The position numbers were made by a program, and so were the translations under genes. Under the pieces are notes generated by a model. The model saw only the letters and a program-made list of their open reading frames with translations. It did no database searches and was not told the origin of the DNA. From contig BQMF02000159.1 in NCBI GenBank assembly GCA_027922465.2, positions 1-64,000 of the forward strand: DNA of 64,000 nucleotides. Direction: 5' to 3'. Below, piece by piece: positions 36,400 through 50,300 of the stretch. The DNA is from Turritopsis dohrnii (lineage: Eukaryota > Cnidaria > Hydrozoa > Anthoathecata > Oceaniidae). The number at the start of each line of letters is the position of its first letter. The first letter of the stretch is position 1.

Positions 36400-37739
36400 A
36401 TTGATTTTTTTTGAACTTATAATTACAAGTCAATAAAAAATTATGATGCACATTTTAAGATGTACTGAATGCGTTAACGTGTTTAATTTCAGTAGCCGGG
36501 TAATATTTCGGACTCATGTTTTTTATCGGGGAAATTTTTATGGTATCAGTTGCGAAAATAAATTTCAAAAGTTTCGTTAGTTTTTGAGTTTCCGATCGCA
36601 AAAATTTATTTCCACAAAGATGCTATCTTTCTATTTCGATAAGAAAGGAATTTTTGGAGGTTTGCGCAAACATTCTATGACGGCTTATAAAACTTTTATA
36701 ATTTTGTACAAATTAAAGACAACGGTAATTTTGAAAATAAAACTGAAAAAAATATATTTACGGTATCTCGAATTCTATTTTGAACTTTTTATCTGCTCCA
36801 TTGAGAGTTCGTCAACTGTAAATCTTTTGTTTTACTAAGAATACACGATTTCATTACCAACTGATCGCTCTCACCGAAAACGTTAAAAAAAGCGATTGGC
36901 ATATTAGAAACGAGGTTGGCAATGTTGATTGGGCCGAAAAACAGTGTTTAAAGTGTCTTTTTTTTTCAGATTTTAGCATTCGTGCTTGAAACAATTTACA
37001 AGGCAAATTTAGGGAAGTTTTTTTAATGAATTCACTTCTTTGTTTTCTTTTTTAGACGGGCCGTTAGTGAAGACCGCTACCCGCCATAAATATCATTAAT
37101 CGGGGAAATAATTCGGGTTGAATTTATAGATTTATAGAACTTAGAAAAATCGAAGTATTTTAACGACCCGATGTAACGACTGATGTTGATGTCGATATTG
37201 TCTCGATGGTATTTAAGCAGCCCTTATAACTAAGTTATTAGCGTACACGGCGCAACCGAAGACAGTAATGTTTTATTTCACTGCCGTTTAAACTTGAACT
37301 TCGGGAAATATGTAGAAGATGTTGCTTGAAATTGGTTTCCAGCCCTCTGCCTTTTAAACCTCGAACCCAGGGTCCCGCTCTTAAAATTTGTTTTAAAGGT
37401 ATTTCTACGGTTATTGTAATATATTGTTCTTCAATTTGTAAATAATATATTTGTACTGCGTTAAAGGAAAATTTGTTGCAGAAAAAAAACAACTTAGTGT
37501 TGATTTACCACAATCATGACCAGTCATGAAAAAGAAAGTGTTCCATCGACCAATCACGAGTAAGGACGTATTCTATAAACCAATCATGAACGAGAACGTA
37601 ATGAATAAGAACTTTTCCCTTGGTTTATGCTAACACGATTAAGTTGTTTTTTCAGTCGTATTTACAAAGCTGTGTTTTTTTCATTCTTTTCAAAGATAGC
37701 TTTTTCGTTGATATAATGAGTTGAGTGAAAATACTAATC
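36400..37739. other. Spacer between TMEM245 and the EF-hand gene
   Basis: AT-rich with no supported gene. Paired words atcggggaaat at about 36525 and 37098 hint at a decayed inverted element, but the ends are unclear. The EF-hand promoter should lie in its last few hundred bases. Confidence 0.5.
36432..36437 (+). terminator. TMEM245: Poly(A) signal of TMEM245
   Basis: AATAAA 33 bp after the stop codon; a short 3' UTR would result. Confidence 0.55.
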
Positions 37740-38192
37740 ATGATGGGGCTTTTAATATTGGTGTTACTTTTAGTGGGAAATTCCTTGTGTGTTCATGAAT
37801 TCATAGACGAATTTCAAAAGTCGCACGAAGAGGCAAGGTCAAAATTTGCTCCTCTGCAACAAGAAGATGAACTTGAATATCATAAGAAAGTCTCAGAATC
37901 ACAGGCTAAATTTCTTTTCAACTACATGGACAGCGATAAAAACAGTTTACTAGATCGTAAGGAGCTGATTGCGTTCGCTAAGCTAACAGTGAGTAATGAC
38001 ACTGAAAGTGCTGAAATTTGGGCCGACATGACGCTGCAAGAGGATAAAAGCGGAGATAAGCGTTTGACGTTCAATGAGTTTTATAAACCTATCCACGAGT
38101 ATGGAGTTCGAAACGATAAGAAGAAGGATGGACGACATCTACATAAATCTGGTCATCATCACAAAACAGATCCACGGAAGTCGGAGTTGTAA
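37740..38192 (+). CDS. Small secretory-pathway EF-hand protein ending KSEL
   Basis: Single exon, 150 residues. The start ATG at 37740 opens a strong signal peptide, MMGLLILVLLLVGNSLCVHE; the GTG five codons upstream is not needed. Two EF-hand loops look canonical: DSDKNSLLDRKE (about residues 65-76) and DKSGDKRLTFNE (about 102-113), each with Asp at 1 and Glu at 12. Spacing suits a paired domain. The tail is His- and Lys-rich (GRHLHKSGHHHK) and ends KSEL, similar to KDEL-type ER retrieval signals. The leader plus this ending suggests a luminal ER calcium binder, reminiscent of reticulocalbin or calumenin proteins but with only two EF-hands. The name is not recognised. AATAAA follows at 38438. 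Confidence 0.85.
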   Translation: MMGLLILVLLLVGNSLCVHEFIDEFQKSHEEARSKFAPLQQEDELEYHKKVSESQAKFLFNYMDSDKNSLLDRKELIAFAKLTVSNDTESAEIWADMTLQEDKSGDKRLTFNEFYKPIHEYGVRNDKKKDGRHLHKSGHHHKTDPRKSEL

Positions 38193-38437
38193 TCTGATTG
38201 GTCGATTGAATAGTGTTTTGTTTTAAAGACTTTTCTTAAAGGAAGGAAGTTTACGATTTTTGTTTTATTATGGATGTCTGCTGCCACCTCGGAGAAAAAT
38301 TTGTTTGAGAAAATCAAGTCGCGGAAGTGTATTAGTGTCATATAGTCACTTATAGTAGTTAATGCAAAATCTTCATTTTTCATCACTTAACTTTCATAAT
38401 GTAATCTATTTATATTCGTCACGTAATCAATCACAAC

Positions 38438-38443
38438 AATAAA
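38438..38443 (+). terminator. Poly(A) signal of the EF-hand gene
   Basis: AATAAA about 245 bp after the stop codon in an AT-rich 3' region. Confidence 0.6.
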
Positions 38444-38733
38444 ACTGAGCAAATTTGAAAGTTATTTTCGGCCGTTAACTAAAATTTAAATTGAAAAATC
38501 TCCAACCTCCTCCCCAGAGCTCCCCAGAGCCCTTGGGACGAGGTTGAAAAATCTCATTTTCATTCCTATTCCTATTTCTAATGAAGAAAACTTTGAGCAG
38601 CGCATTTTCATCGCTTAATTATTTAATGGATGTCTAAGCACAGATACAAAAGCAAACATGAATAGCGCGTCTATCTGTACCCAACGGTGATGTGTTAGGA
38701 TTTCCTCCATTATTTTCTTCATAATTGCTCATA

Positions 38734-38880
38734 CAGTCGACTCTCTTTAATTCGAACTTCCTTCCTTAATTCTAACGAATTTCATGAATCCTTCACAAAA
38801 TCATTTCCTTGTTAATGACTCTCCACATGCATAATTCGAACTTTCCTTAAGTTGAACCATTTATATACCAGCTTATAGAA
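38734..38880. mobile_element. Tigger/pogo-type MITE fragment
   Basis: Tacagtcgactctctttaat with ttcgaacttc at the left matches the end of the complete copy at 57599. Internal cataattcgaactttcc also matches. The right end is missing or eroded. Confidence 0.6.
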
Positions 38881-39564
38881 AAGGAAAACATTCCCTTTTA
38901 GCTCAATATCTTGAAGAGTTGAAAATACTGTATACTACTTACTGTTGTTCGCCATGATGTGGATGTGTTGCTTCCACTAATTCTCTTGCCCACAGGAGGA
39001 TCAAGTGCTTCTTCCATCATCCTTTTTTCGTCGAGTGTAATTTTTTCGTCACTTAATCGATTCAATTAAATGACGAAAAGTAATTTTAAAAGTTTTCATC
39101 ACTTTAATGAACTTGTTAACTGCAAAAAGATTAAACTTCTTAGTTTTCGCTACTTCATGAATTTTGGGAAATGAAAAAATATCGCTTTTCTTTTTTGTTT
39201 TTGTCACATAGCGAAAATTAAATGACGTAAAATCAACTTCTTTGATTTTGGTCACTTAATTTATCTGTTGAAAATGCAGTCCTCCCTACCTGTTACTGAG
39301 GAGAGGATATCCTCCAGAAATTGTTCCCACAAAAATTTAGTGCTAGTGACGTCATGATCACGTCAAACGTCAAATTTAAAAACCTCTGCAATTCTTCCAG
39401 GTAATATTTATTCTGGAATTTTAGTATTCAAAGTGGAGGAACTCTATAAAAAATATTCCCTATGTCCAAAATTTGGTACTGGCGATAGTTTCCAAATGGT
39501 AGACATTTTTGGTTAAGCATTTCCATACTGTGAAGAACGTGTTCACGCGGTGCTGCTCTTCTCG

Positions 39565-39670
39565 GGGGGATAAATCTTCAAAAAGTCACTACGATGAAGA
39601 GCATTTCTTTGAAATGGTGTGTGTTTCTGTAGAAATGCACTTCTTCACAGTGACTTTTCAGCATCTTCGC
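39565..39670. mobile_element. Hairpin MITE copy
   Basis: Ttcaaaaagtcactacgatg and cttcttcacagtgacttttc form the arms around ttctgtagaaatg. Confidence 0.75.
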
Positions 39671-39929
39671 ACAGTCATCTTCTTTCGATAAGTTGATAAA
39701 ATGAGACGAAGAAGTCAGATCATCATCATATATATACTATTCAAGATATAAATACTTCAAAGAGACCCGAATTTCTGTTTTCATGGTCATGCTGCCTCGT
39801 TTTCAAGACTTTTTCAAAAGTAAAATTAGGCCAACTATGTTACCAGAACGCCCGGCCGGGAAGAAGAAGAATTCCTTTAAACGGTTGATTGAGTTCGAAC
39901 AAGAATTTCAACATCAGAGGCGGCCACTC

Positions 39930-40036
39930 CCAGCAGGCAAATTTGATGAAAAATCTCCGCAAAGGAGTACCTTTCTATGGGAATACACATACTCAATGAA
40001 ATTACTCTCCATCGCAGAGAATTTGCTGACTGGGCT
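39930..40036. mobile_element. Hairpin MITE copy
   Basis: Starts cccagcaggcaaatttgatg and ends agaatttgctgactgggct. Arms aaaaatctccgcaaaggagt and catcgcagagaat. Confidence 0.75.
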
Positions 40037-40195
40037 GTGGCTAACAAACAGAAACTTCGGAAAACTCTTGAATACAATATGATGGAGAACAACACTGCTA
40101 ACATAGTCCGGAAAAATAAAATCAGTTACAGACACGTTCAAAATCGTGAGAATTCCGCTATAAGAACCTGGATAACACTCACGTTCAAAAACTAT

Positions 40196-40310
40196 ACCCA
40201 ATGGACAAAATCGTCAAAAAGTTACTGCGTTGAAATTGTGCGTATATTTCTACAGAAATGCACTCCTTCGCAGACGTTTTTAACAAATGTGCTCGCTGGG
40301 TATACTCGCC
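40196..40310. mobile_element. Hairpin MITE copy
   Basis: Starts acccaatggacaaaatcgtc and ends tgtgctcgctgggt. Arms aaaaagttactgcgttgaaa and cactccttcgcagacg. A further partial arm follows at 40400-40436 (gtcgaaaagtcactgccgag). Confidence 0.75.
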
Positions 40311-41350
40311 TGGTGTTGACCAGATGACAAATGCACCCTGACACCATGTTACGATCAGACCAGTGTAAATATGCTCTTCAATGTTACTCGTAGTTTTTCT
40401 ACTGGAAGAATTTGTCGAAAAGTCACTGCCGAGCATTGCTGTCTGCTAAACCTGTGAACGAATGGGTGACAAACTTTTCTCACGTAATCTAAACACTGTC
40501 ATATAGTAATCGAAGAAAAAAAATGACCACAATAAAAAACCATTACAATCATTTCATGTAACCATAGTAACCAATAGCGAATCACGTGTACACACAAAAA
40601 AACAATAATAATTGTCACTTAATTATTCGATTTGCACTCACACGTTTCTCATCATATTACTGCTCTTCGTCAAATCACTTCAAAGAACTAACATATTACT
40701 AACAAATTATCTTAGAAACGCCCGTTTCACTGAAAGAGCCCAGGGTGTTCGCACGGTACCGTGCAACAGCAAAGTCAGCTGCACGTGAAACGGAACATGT
40801 CTCAGATAACCATATCATCTTGCACTTAGTTTATCTGCCAATTCGAAATCATCGAGCCAAGGCAAAAATTCGAGTAAATTCGTTTGAGATAACCGAGCTT
40901 AATTTGATGTTTCTGTATGAAGGCATCTCAATGGTTCCAAATTGACATTCAGTATAATACTCTATTTGCGTAATAACGAAAAGTATGCGCACGCAGCTCA
41001 TTCTTCGAACGTTAAAGCACACCTGTATACTGTATACAATCGAATGACAGGACACACCTTTTATCCATAGGTCCATGATCTACATGTAACGACATATAAT
41101 AACGTAATATAATATATAGAATATATAGAATAGTTCATAGGAGGCGCTTCCACCCCAGTGGTCCCGAGATAAACAACTCATTTTCAGCCAAACTTTAAGT
41201 TTTCTTCGTGGAAATCCTTTAAAAGCCCCACTATCTCCCAAAAGAAAAAAGCGAAAGAATCTGGGTTAATGAAACAAAAAAAATTATGTTGATGTCAGCA
41301 AATCATCACTGTGAACTGCAGTTCGTTGGTGTGAATGGCAAAGTAGACTT

Positions 41351-44300
41351 TCATTCGTTGAAATCATCGTCGAAATAATCCACTTTGCTTGTGCCGTCAG
41401 TTGGCTTCTTCAAAATTGGCTTCAAGGGCGTGGTTGAACTAAAATAAGAGAACCATTTCAAACACGATAAAATTTGGCCTAATAAATGGGTCACACGATA
41501 CATTGATTTGTGCAGTAGTTAAAAATGAAACTTATTTCTTCATCTGAACAAATTGTGTCATCCCCTAATCAACCGCTTGGTGAATGGCATGAAATTGAAC
41601 CATGACCCAGCTGTGAGATCATCAGTTCAACGACAAATCATTACCTTCCAGTAAGAGAGAAATATTACTGGCGTGTCAACACTATTCGAAGAAAAAAAAC
41701 AGACATGAACCAGGCATTAAGAGAGCTGCTACATACCCTAGCATTATGATGTTATCGTTTGACATCAGCAACATAGGTGGAGGAGGGTTTGGTTTCAGAA
41801 TATCGCGTTCCACCAGAGTGGACAATTTCACGCCTGGCACGTAAGACTCTCTAGAAAACAACAAGTATTTAACCAGATGCTGTATGATACCAGATCCTTG
41901 TCATTCTTTTTATGTCTTAAAATTTAAAAGGAGCTTCAACAAAAATTAAGAGGAAAATCAAAGGTTACAACAAATTTGAGGGCATTTCAGCAATTCTAGG
42001 TGTGACGTATTTATGTTCTTACGGTGATGAAAACTAATACTATCGTTCCATAACTATTGGTTACTAAATTAAAAGTTCATCTTTAAGATTCGTTGTTGAT
42101 CGGATAGATCATAAGAACTAAAAATTGTGCTATTCAAAAGTACAGTTATTATGAGGACTCCAAAAGTTGCCTTACCTTGTAGCTATCACAACTGTGTTTC
42201 TGTTAGGTTCTTGGTCTTGGCTGTACGATTTACACCCATACGCCTCGGCTAGTTCGTGTATGATTTTCCTCTGGCTGCTGTTCATTGATGGGAAAGCGTG
42301 ATGGATTTGCGATTGCGAGGACTAGAACACAAAGTAAAATATAGAAATGTCCACCAGTGAGTTACAGCTGCTCATATTCATATTCGGACAATATCAAAGT
42401 GGCAAAACCTTTTTGGCAGTCATGACTAAAGTCTCAAGGGTCTTTTCCAACCGTTGAACAAAATGATACTGGGTTCTAGAAAATAAGAGAGAAGGATCAC
42501 TATAGAGATCCAACCAAACGGATAAAAATGAAAACAAGTGAAAAAGCAATATTTTATTGAATAATGCATACTTAGCTTCCTGCCGTAACGACTGTGAGTA
42601 CATTATGCTTTGAAAATGGCCGCTCTCAGGATTATCAATTCCTAGAGCTTCAGCAAGTCGCCTGAAAAGAAAGGTGAAACGAAGTGCAGTTTGTACTAGT
42701 TATGGCTTTGAAGGAACTTAATTCGAAATTTTACGAATAACAATGCTATTACCAAATCACTCTACGTTAAATTTTCTTTTAACACAAAGAAATAAAACTT
42801 GTATTCTATTGTCAAAATATTACTTTTCATGAAAATTTGTTGCAAAAAATTAATAATAAATGTCAATTTCTTTTGTGAAATCATCAGAGAATTCGAAATA
42901 GTTGTCGATTTCAGCTTTCCGAACGTTCTTTCAAATTTGGAGGGAAAATTCAAATAGGCGGGAAAGGTGAGATTAATTTCCCACAAACGTCAATTTAACT
43001 TCAACAGACCATGCGATTAGCAAATAAACAGAAGGAAAGCTATAAAGAATTACTTGTTTCTTTCCAAGCGAGAACATTCTTCATCACATTCCAGGCTAAA
43101 CGATAAAACCGGCCATCAAAATTTCAAGAAAATACTATTAGTCATACAGGCTATAAGAAATCATTTTAAAACAGTTTTGTACTCACAACTTCGGTCGTTT
43201 ATCCAAATTCGTCAAGCTTGTGATGTCGATCGACTGACCTGACTGCAAGTTATGTAACTGGTTAGACAGCAGTTCCGAATTAAAGCTGAAACATAAGGTA
43301 AGCAGAAAGGTAAAAAAAATAAAATCACCGTAATGGGAAGCAGTCAACTAGCCATAGACCCACCTCAAATATTCGGAATTGACGTTACCAGTCAAACAGG
43401 ATGTATTAGCAGATTTCCGACCGCATCTGCAACTTATCGTCACCTAAAAATAAAATTTAATCCTCTCACATGAACAGAAACGTCCAAATAACAAGAAAAA
43501 AAAACTAACAAGAAATTGGTTAAATGATCAGAAGTACCTGGGCTTTACATGGCGTGTTGGGGCAATCCAGTCCCGTGTGGCATGGAGAAGCACATGGATG
43601 AGAACATTCTTTTCGTTTGATTGGACACGGCTGATTACAAACTTCGGGTGGCTCCAAGCATGCACCCTAAAATTAAAATTAAAATTGAAATAAAATTTTC
43701 AAATACCTGCATCAATATACTCTTGTGTGTGATTGTGTCATTACAGTGCAAAAGCTAAAAATGATCTTAAAATACCAAAGAACTTCACCACCATTATACT
43801 GCCTAGACCTTTAGAGTAACAGGTACTTTACACTCAAATATAAATAGAGCTATTGTATACAGAACCTAAAAACAATTTAGTGTGAACATATTTTAACGAT
43901 CGATATAATCAATGTCGAATTGTTTTTTTACCCTATGACATGCTTTGTTGCACTTATGCAATTCACATGGCAATATTTTCCCACACTTTCGTCCACAAGA
44001 AACGTCCACCAGATGACAAGGTATATTTTTCCAAACCTAAAGGAGAAAAGACATGATTTAGAATACAAACAAATACTAAAGTTTGCGTGAAAAATCTAAC
44101 TTAGTACTGCAGCAACAAAAACCTCGTTTACCTCGTGTCCACCCATACACTTTTTGGTGGTTAGAACAGTGCACGGTGGGCAAGTTTCTTCACTGTGACA
44201 AGTATGCAAAGCTATGGAAAAAAGACCAAGAGAGATAATACATCTAAACAAACCAGAAATTCTTGTAAACAGTGTACACCTACGAGCATGAGTACAAGCG

Positions 44301-47300
44301 TGTGCTCTTGTACAAGGTTGATTGCAATCAGGAGGTTTCGCACCACAAGCGATTGGTGGATACAAGACAGTCGCACCACAATGACATGGCAATTCGTCAA
44401 AACCTGAAAATTAAGACAACTGTTATTTAAAATTGAGCATGATTTCTTGATTCTGATTTGTCAACTGAACTTCTCAGTTGGATCTAGTTTTCAAATAATA
44501 AAATCACAATAAGCGTCACTTGAGATTACTTCTCAAACTTTTACTCAAATAAGATTATCTATTCAAGTATTCAATGTTAAAGTGATCTTTATTCCGTAAT
44601 TTTTCACATGGGAAAATGGACAAAAGGTTGATAAAACTGGGGGTAGCATCATTAAATTTAAATTCAACTATCAATAATTCAAAAAAACATGCAAAATTAA
44701 AAATTGAAAAAAAAACCCTGAAAACCTCGTAAAAATTAAAGAACTACACATAGCACTTATTTTACCTGCCCTCCAGCATGTTGGACAAAATCCTGTATGA
44801 CACACTTCATCACATTTGTGTAAACCACACGAAAGTTTCTTTCCACATATGATATTGCAAGAATGTTCACGGTCAGTGCAACATTTCTGGTTGCATTTAT
44901 GGCGGCCACATTTTCTCTTCTTGTTGCATTTTCGTTCACATAAAAACACCTCATCTGAAACATATGAATTCAATAACAAATGCTACAAACAAAGGATGCA
45001 GTTGCCACTCAAAAACTCAGTAAAAATGGAGATGTTTTGTTTCACCATCAATGAATGCCATATGACTAAGCAAAATGATAGACAAAATCAGTAAAAACAA
45101 TTTTAAGCCACCTATATGGAGGAATTTTCCAGTGGGGGATTCCATTTTTTGGCTTAACTGAATGTGAGTTTATAATGCCTTTATTGTTAAAAAGAAACAA
45201 CAGAAAAGAAAATCAAAATGCTGGTTCAGTTGCTGATGATGCAAAACTTCTGTGGAAGACATCATACTGTCGAACTTGACTTTTTCTCAATGTTTAAAAT
45301 AGCTTTAAAGGGAAAGTAAGCCTTCATGGAAATTTTTTTACGTTAGCTGATGAAAGGTCTCATTAATCTACTGTAACCATAAAAATGGTCTAAAATAATA
45401 ATTATACTCAATTTTTCGTTACTTAATATCTAACGTCTAGCTAATGCCCTGGATGGAGATCATACAAATTGTTGACATCACAGCGCAGTCGCTCTTTTTG
45501 TAGGAAATGGAACTAGAACATTTTGTTTTTATTGATGAAATTTTATGTGTTCTTTGTGATATAAAATATTGTTTAGCTTCAGTATAAGACTACGTTTTCA
45601 TTATACCGGATCACTTGCGGACCGGCCCAAAAAGCCTATCAGATCGGCCTTCTGTTTCCATTATAACAGAGCAATCCGATACATTTTTTAATTCGATGGC
45701 GTATTGGGCCGCTCCGCTGTTCAAAGTGAACCGGCGCCAGTTCGAACCAATGGAAACACTTTAATTCGGACCGGTTTGTGTGTTTTTATGGATATATTTT
45801 TTGACGCTTGCAAAAAAGTTTTTTTAAGAAAACAATATGGAAGAAGAAAAGAAATTGCTGATAATTTTTAACTCTTCAATAGAACTGAATTCTTGCTTTA
45901 CTGGCTTAAACGCTACTCTGGCTTTGATTGTTGTGAACAAAGCAAACAAATGCTCATTTATCTTTGATTGCCACAGAAATGTTTAAACGATACAAAAACA
46001 AAAAACAAAAAAAGCAAAGAATACACAAAAAAAAAAAATAGACCACGTGCATTTCGGAATGATTTCTATTGAAATTTTTTCTCTTCTAGAGCAAAAGTAA
46101 ACAGGCGATCTGAACCATAAATGGAAACAGGTGTATCCGATATGGTTCGCTAGTGTTTCCACTGGGCCTGGACCAACAATGGGCCGAACCAAAAAGTGAT
46201 CCGGTATAATGGAAACATAGTCTAAGTGTTCATAATATGAATTTTAATCTTATATCCTTTGTTTAGTTTACAAATTATTTTTTAGTGGTCAGCTGAGGTT
46301 TTTTTGGTTATTATAGCTACTTTTACATCTTGTACATTTTTTTAAATTTGACATCTTCGAAGAGTGTGTAAAGAATGACACATCTGATGGAAATTTAATC
46401 TTCCGTTGCATATATCTCTGCAAATACATATCAGCTGTCATTTTGTCCATCGTATTTTACACTGATCTTCAAAAACATTTTCTGTTTACATGACACACAT
46501 TGATAACAGAATTTGTAATTATTCTGAAGTGTTTTTATCGTGTATAAATATTAGGTAAATAAATAAATAAATAAATAAATGGTTCTCATTCAGTTAAAAA
46601 TAAATAACATAATCAGTTGTTTCGAAAGTAACTACGAATAGAAACCAAGCCCTATAATTCTAGTTGTTGGACATGATCCCTTGTGGAAAACGTATCTTTG
46701 TTTTCATCACAAAGATGTGTTTTTTACTTGTCATCCTTTCTGCAGCATTTTTACACTCGTAAATCATCATTTATTCAAATATGTCTCGTATTACTTACGT
46801 CAGTTTCAAAACTAGAATTCAGAATTTCCGAAGACGCTGAACTTTCATGAATGCCAGACATCTTCCAAATGAAATTCCCTCTGTGACGTCATGACTTTTA
46901 AAACAGAAAGCTGCAATGGCGATTTAACTCGTTAATTTAAATTGTTTTTTTAGCATTTTTTTTTTCATTTGGGATACTTTTTATACATAAAAAGTGTTCA
47001 TCTAGGATAAATGAAGTATTTCATGTTCAAAATTAGAAAAGAAAAACAAAGGCTTAATTTTCCTTTAAGTCAGTTTAGAGTAACAAAAAAAGTCAAGAGA
47101 AACACTAGACAATATTTCAGATTGATTGTCAGGACCACAAACACATAAAGTTGTAAGGCAGAGGATTGTGGGTTTAAAAAACAATGGGGTGTTAGAGAGA
47201 AATCAGAGAAAGCACACTTTATGAAAATTGATACATCCATGACGGGAGAGAATTTGCAGGAGTATTGGCAAGAATACTTAAAAACCATTTCAAAACATTT

Positions 47301-50300
47301 GCATCCCACATAGAATTTAAACCTTACCTGAACTTAACACTTTACATGCAACTTCCTAAAACATCAAAATTTAATCGCATAAAAAATTTGCCCAAGAAGC
47401 AACAAAGCCAATAAAACAAATTATGTTATATACCACAAGATTTGAACAGAAAATGAACAGAAACCATTATTTTAGGTTATAATGATTATTTTGCTGGTTA
47501 CCACAGTGCTAAAGTCTATAGATTTTTATTGATTTTCAGACTTCCCTGGATGTTTATTGTCCGCTATGAAAATCTGTAACAGTTTTACTACTATCATGGC
47601 AATTAATGTTCTAAACCTAATATTCTGATAAACCGACCTTCCTTGTGGCTCCACAACGACATTGTACAGTGGTAATCTTCTGGCATGGTTGACATGCACC
47701 TGTGTGGCACTTCATCATACATAAATGTGACGAACCTGAAAAACACAATGAAAAGGACGTTGTTTTTCGGTTTTCAAACATGTGATTACTTTACTACTGT
47801 TGCAATCCAAGGTCTTTAATATTGTGAAACTCACAAGGTATGCCATCAAGTTAAAACTTTGAATAAGTTATACTCAAAAGTTTACACTAATTTCAATGTC
47901 ACCACGATTGGGCAGACTTGAAGTACAATTTCAAAAAAAGGTTTCTAGGCAACCTTAGGCAATTTTAACATGATTATTTTTTCGAATCTCACTTTTTGAG
48001 TTTCCCTAATTGAACACAAACTTATTAATGATCAAACTCACATTATACATGAAATAAAAATATTCATAATATTTTATAAAGATTTAATTATCTTATTAAT
48101 ACTCAATGGATTGAACTTTCACAATCAAAACTACCTTTAGGCCCACACTGGAGTTTCTTTCCACAAAAACTTTCACATGTTGGTATTGGATCCATGCAAG
48201 TTGTTCGCTTTTCATCTGATAACAAATTGACTGGTACTTTGCCACAGGGACAAAATTGGATATTGCCAGGCAACAAAAAACAGTCTTTACATGGTCCTGG
48301 ATGACAAATTCCCTCACATTGGTGGTTACCACAAGTAAGCAATCTAAAAGAAAACAAAACTGGTATTGAAAACATCTACAAAATATTGTCTGTTATTGAG
48401 ATTTAGACAATTAAATGAAAGAATCTACTTATTGTTTCTGTAAACAAACATACCTCCCACAAGGTTGAGTGCAAGAATACTGGTTAGTGCAATTATCAAG
48501 TGAATCTGGCTTGCTATCTTCAATAATTTTGCCGGTGCCACAAATGACGATCCGACTGTCTTTACCACAGTAGCAAACTGTCAAAAAGTGAAAATAAAAA
48601 TAATAAATGATCGATGAAAATCAATGAAAGTCAAATTTGTAGCAGAAATGCAAACGCTATTTGAGATAATCCTGTTCTTAATCCTGTTGGTCCTAAAAAT
48701 TTGAGACTTTGAAATAAGAGTTTGCTCTGGTACAAACTTGCGCCAGTCCATTATTGAGCTTCTATAAACGTGGGTTCAACCAGTGAAATAATTGAGGGTG
48801 ACAAGGTTGGAATTAAGGATTCGTTATTCGTGAATCAGAAACATTAGGCGGCTATATTGTCTTTCCTGGTGTATAAACAAATAACAAATTTCCGTTTTAG
48901 ATGGTGGTAGGATCTCTTAAAATAAGACCCTTATGAAAAGAAAAAAACGTAAACAAATAGATCATGAACATACTCGTTCTTTGCATAAAACATACACATT
49001 TTATAATTTTTTTTCACAAAGCAAAATTTTTTTCTTAATTCCAACCCTGGGTGACGAAAAGTTTTGTTAAGAGATATCAAAACCAGAAACAAAAAAAGGA
49101 GTCTTAGCCCAATACAACTTTCATCACTGTGTTTCTAAACTTCCTATCAACCTACAACTCCTCCAAGATACCTACTTCCCAGGACACAAAAAACAATCTA
49201 ACACATTAAATCAAAATTGTCCTTAACCATACATAAATTTAGTAATTCAGTATATCAAAGGTTGGTTTTGGCATCAGATTCTCCTTGGTTTAAGGTTTAT
49301 TCCTTATTATTATTGTGCGAATATGAATCCCCCCTTTTTTTCTCCATTCTCAAAAAAAAGAGAAACATACACCTTCATAGTTAACTAACCTTCATCTCGT
49401 TTAATATCACAAATGTCGCAAGGACCTACAGAAAACAAGGGTTACTTCTCAGTTAAAATGTTCACCTTCACAAAGGTGATGGTTGGAGGGAAAGTCATAG
49501 CCTTTGTAGTTAACGATAAATTTAGCTTTTACAGATTTCTGATAGATTCATAACTAACTTGTTCAAATAATGGATAAAAATGGTTAAACTGAAGATACCT
49601 TTCATAATTTTATAATTTTATAATTTTACCTGAATTATCCTTAATTTCAGAACTTATGATTTTCTCTCAAACCGTCATCAGTAAAAGAAACTAGGTTTTA
49701 CCCTCATGGCAAATCCTTTGACAGTAATGCTGTCCACATTTAAGCACCTTCAAGCAAATCTTCTCACATTTCACTACATCTAACTGCCCACAACGCTTCT
49801 TAGTTCTGAATGAGAAGAATGAAGGTCCTATAAAATCTGAAAGAATTATCTTTTAGAAAAAAGAACACAAAATATATACGTTGTCTTTCCACAAGGGCAA
49901 TGTTTTGTCACCATGACAGGGCATGGTGGACATGGACCTGGATGACATAATCTAAATTTAAAAAAGAATATGCAAGATACATCTTAAATTACCAATACAA
50001 ACATCAGAAACAATAAAAAAAATCAGGCCTATTAGCATTTCAAGAGAATCAACTACTATAAACAACAATCACTTATAATTTTTATGTGTGAAATACAATT
50101 TCTTGATTAATAATAACATTAACAACAACAATAAAACAGTACTCGTTGCAAACATGAGAACAGCTTGGGTTAACTCGTTTTTTCTTGCAAACCTCACCAC
50201 AACCTGTTAGAAGAGTTGAAAATGAAAACTAATACATTAAGGCCCTGTTTACATTCTTTGATTAGAAGAAAAGTCAAACTTGTTACTATGAGGTGTTATC

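Larger units (their letters stand above)
38193..41350. other. Convergent intergenic region between the EF-hand gene and NFX1
   Basis: Contains the EF-hand 3' UTR, a Tigger-like fragment (38734-38880) and a cluster of hairpin MITE copies at 39565-40436. Frames such as 39783-40082 run through those MITEs and show no domain, so I do not call them genes. Confidence 0.6.
44955..47327 (-). other. NFX1: NFX1 intron 11 with mobile insertions
   Basis: The largest NFX1 intron, 2.4 kb. It holds the inverted-repeat element 45587-46223, an (AAAT)n run at 46556-46580 and a dispersed repeat copy at 46579-46720. Nothing coding is seen. Confidence 0.75.

Noticed and set aside
36500..37110. Inverted-repeat element after TMEM245
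   Set aside because: Only short shared words (atcggggaaat, gcc(g)gggta) in opposite halves, with no defined ends.
39783..40327. Plus-strand coding sequence near 40 kb
   Set aside because: The frames run through two hairpin MITE copies and lack any signature.
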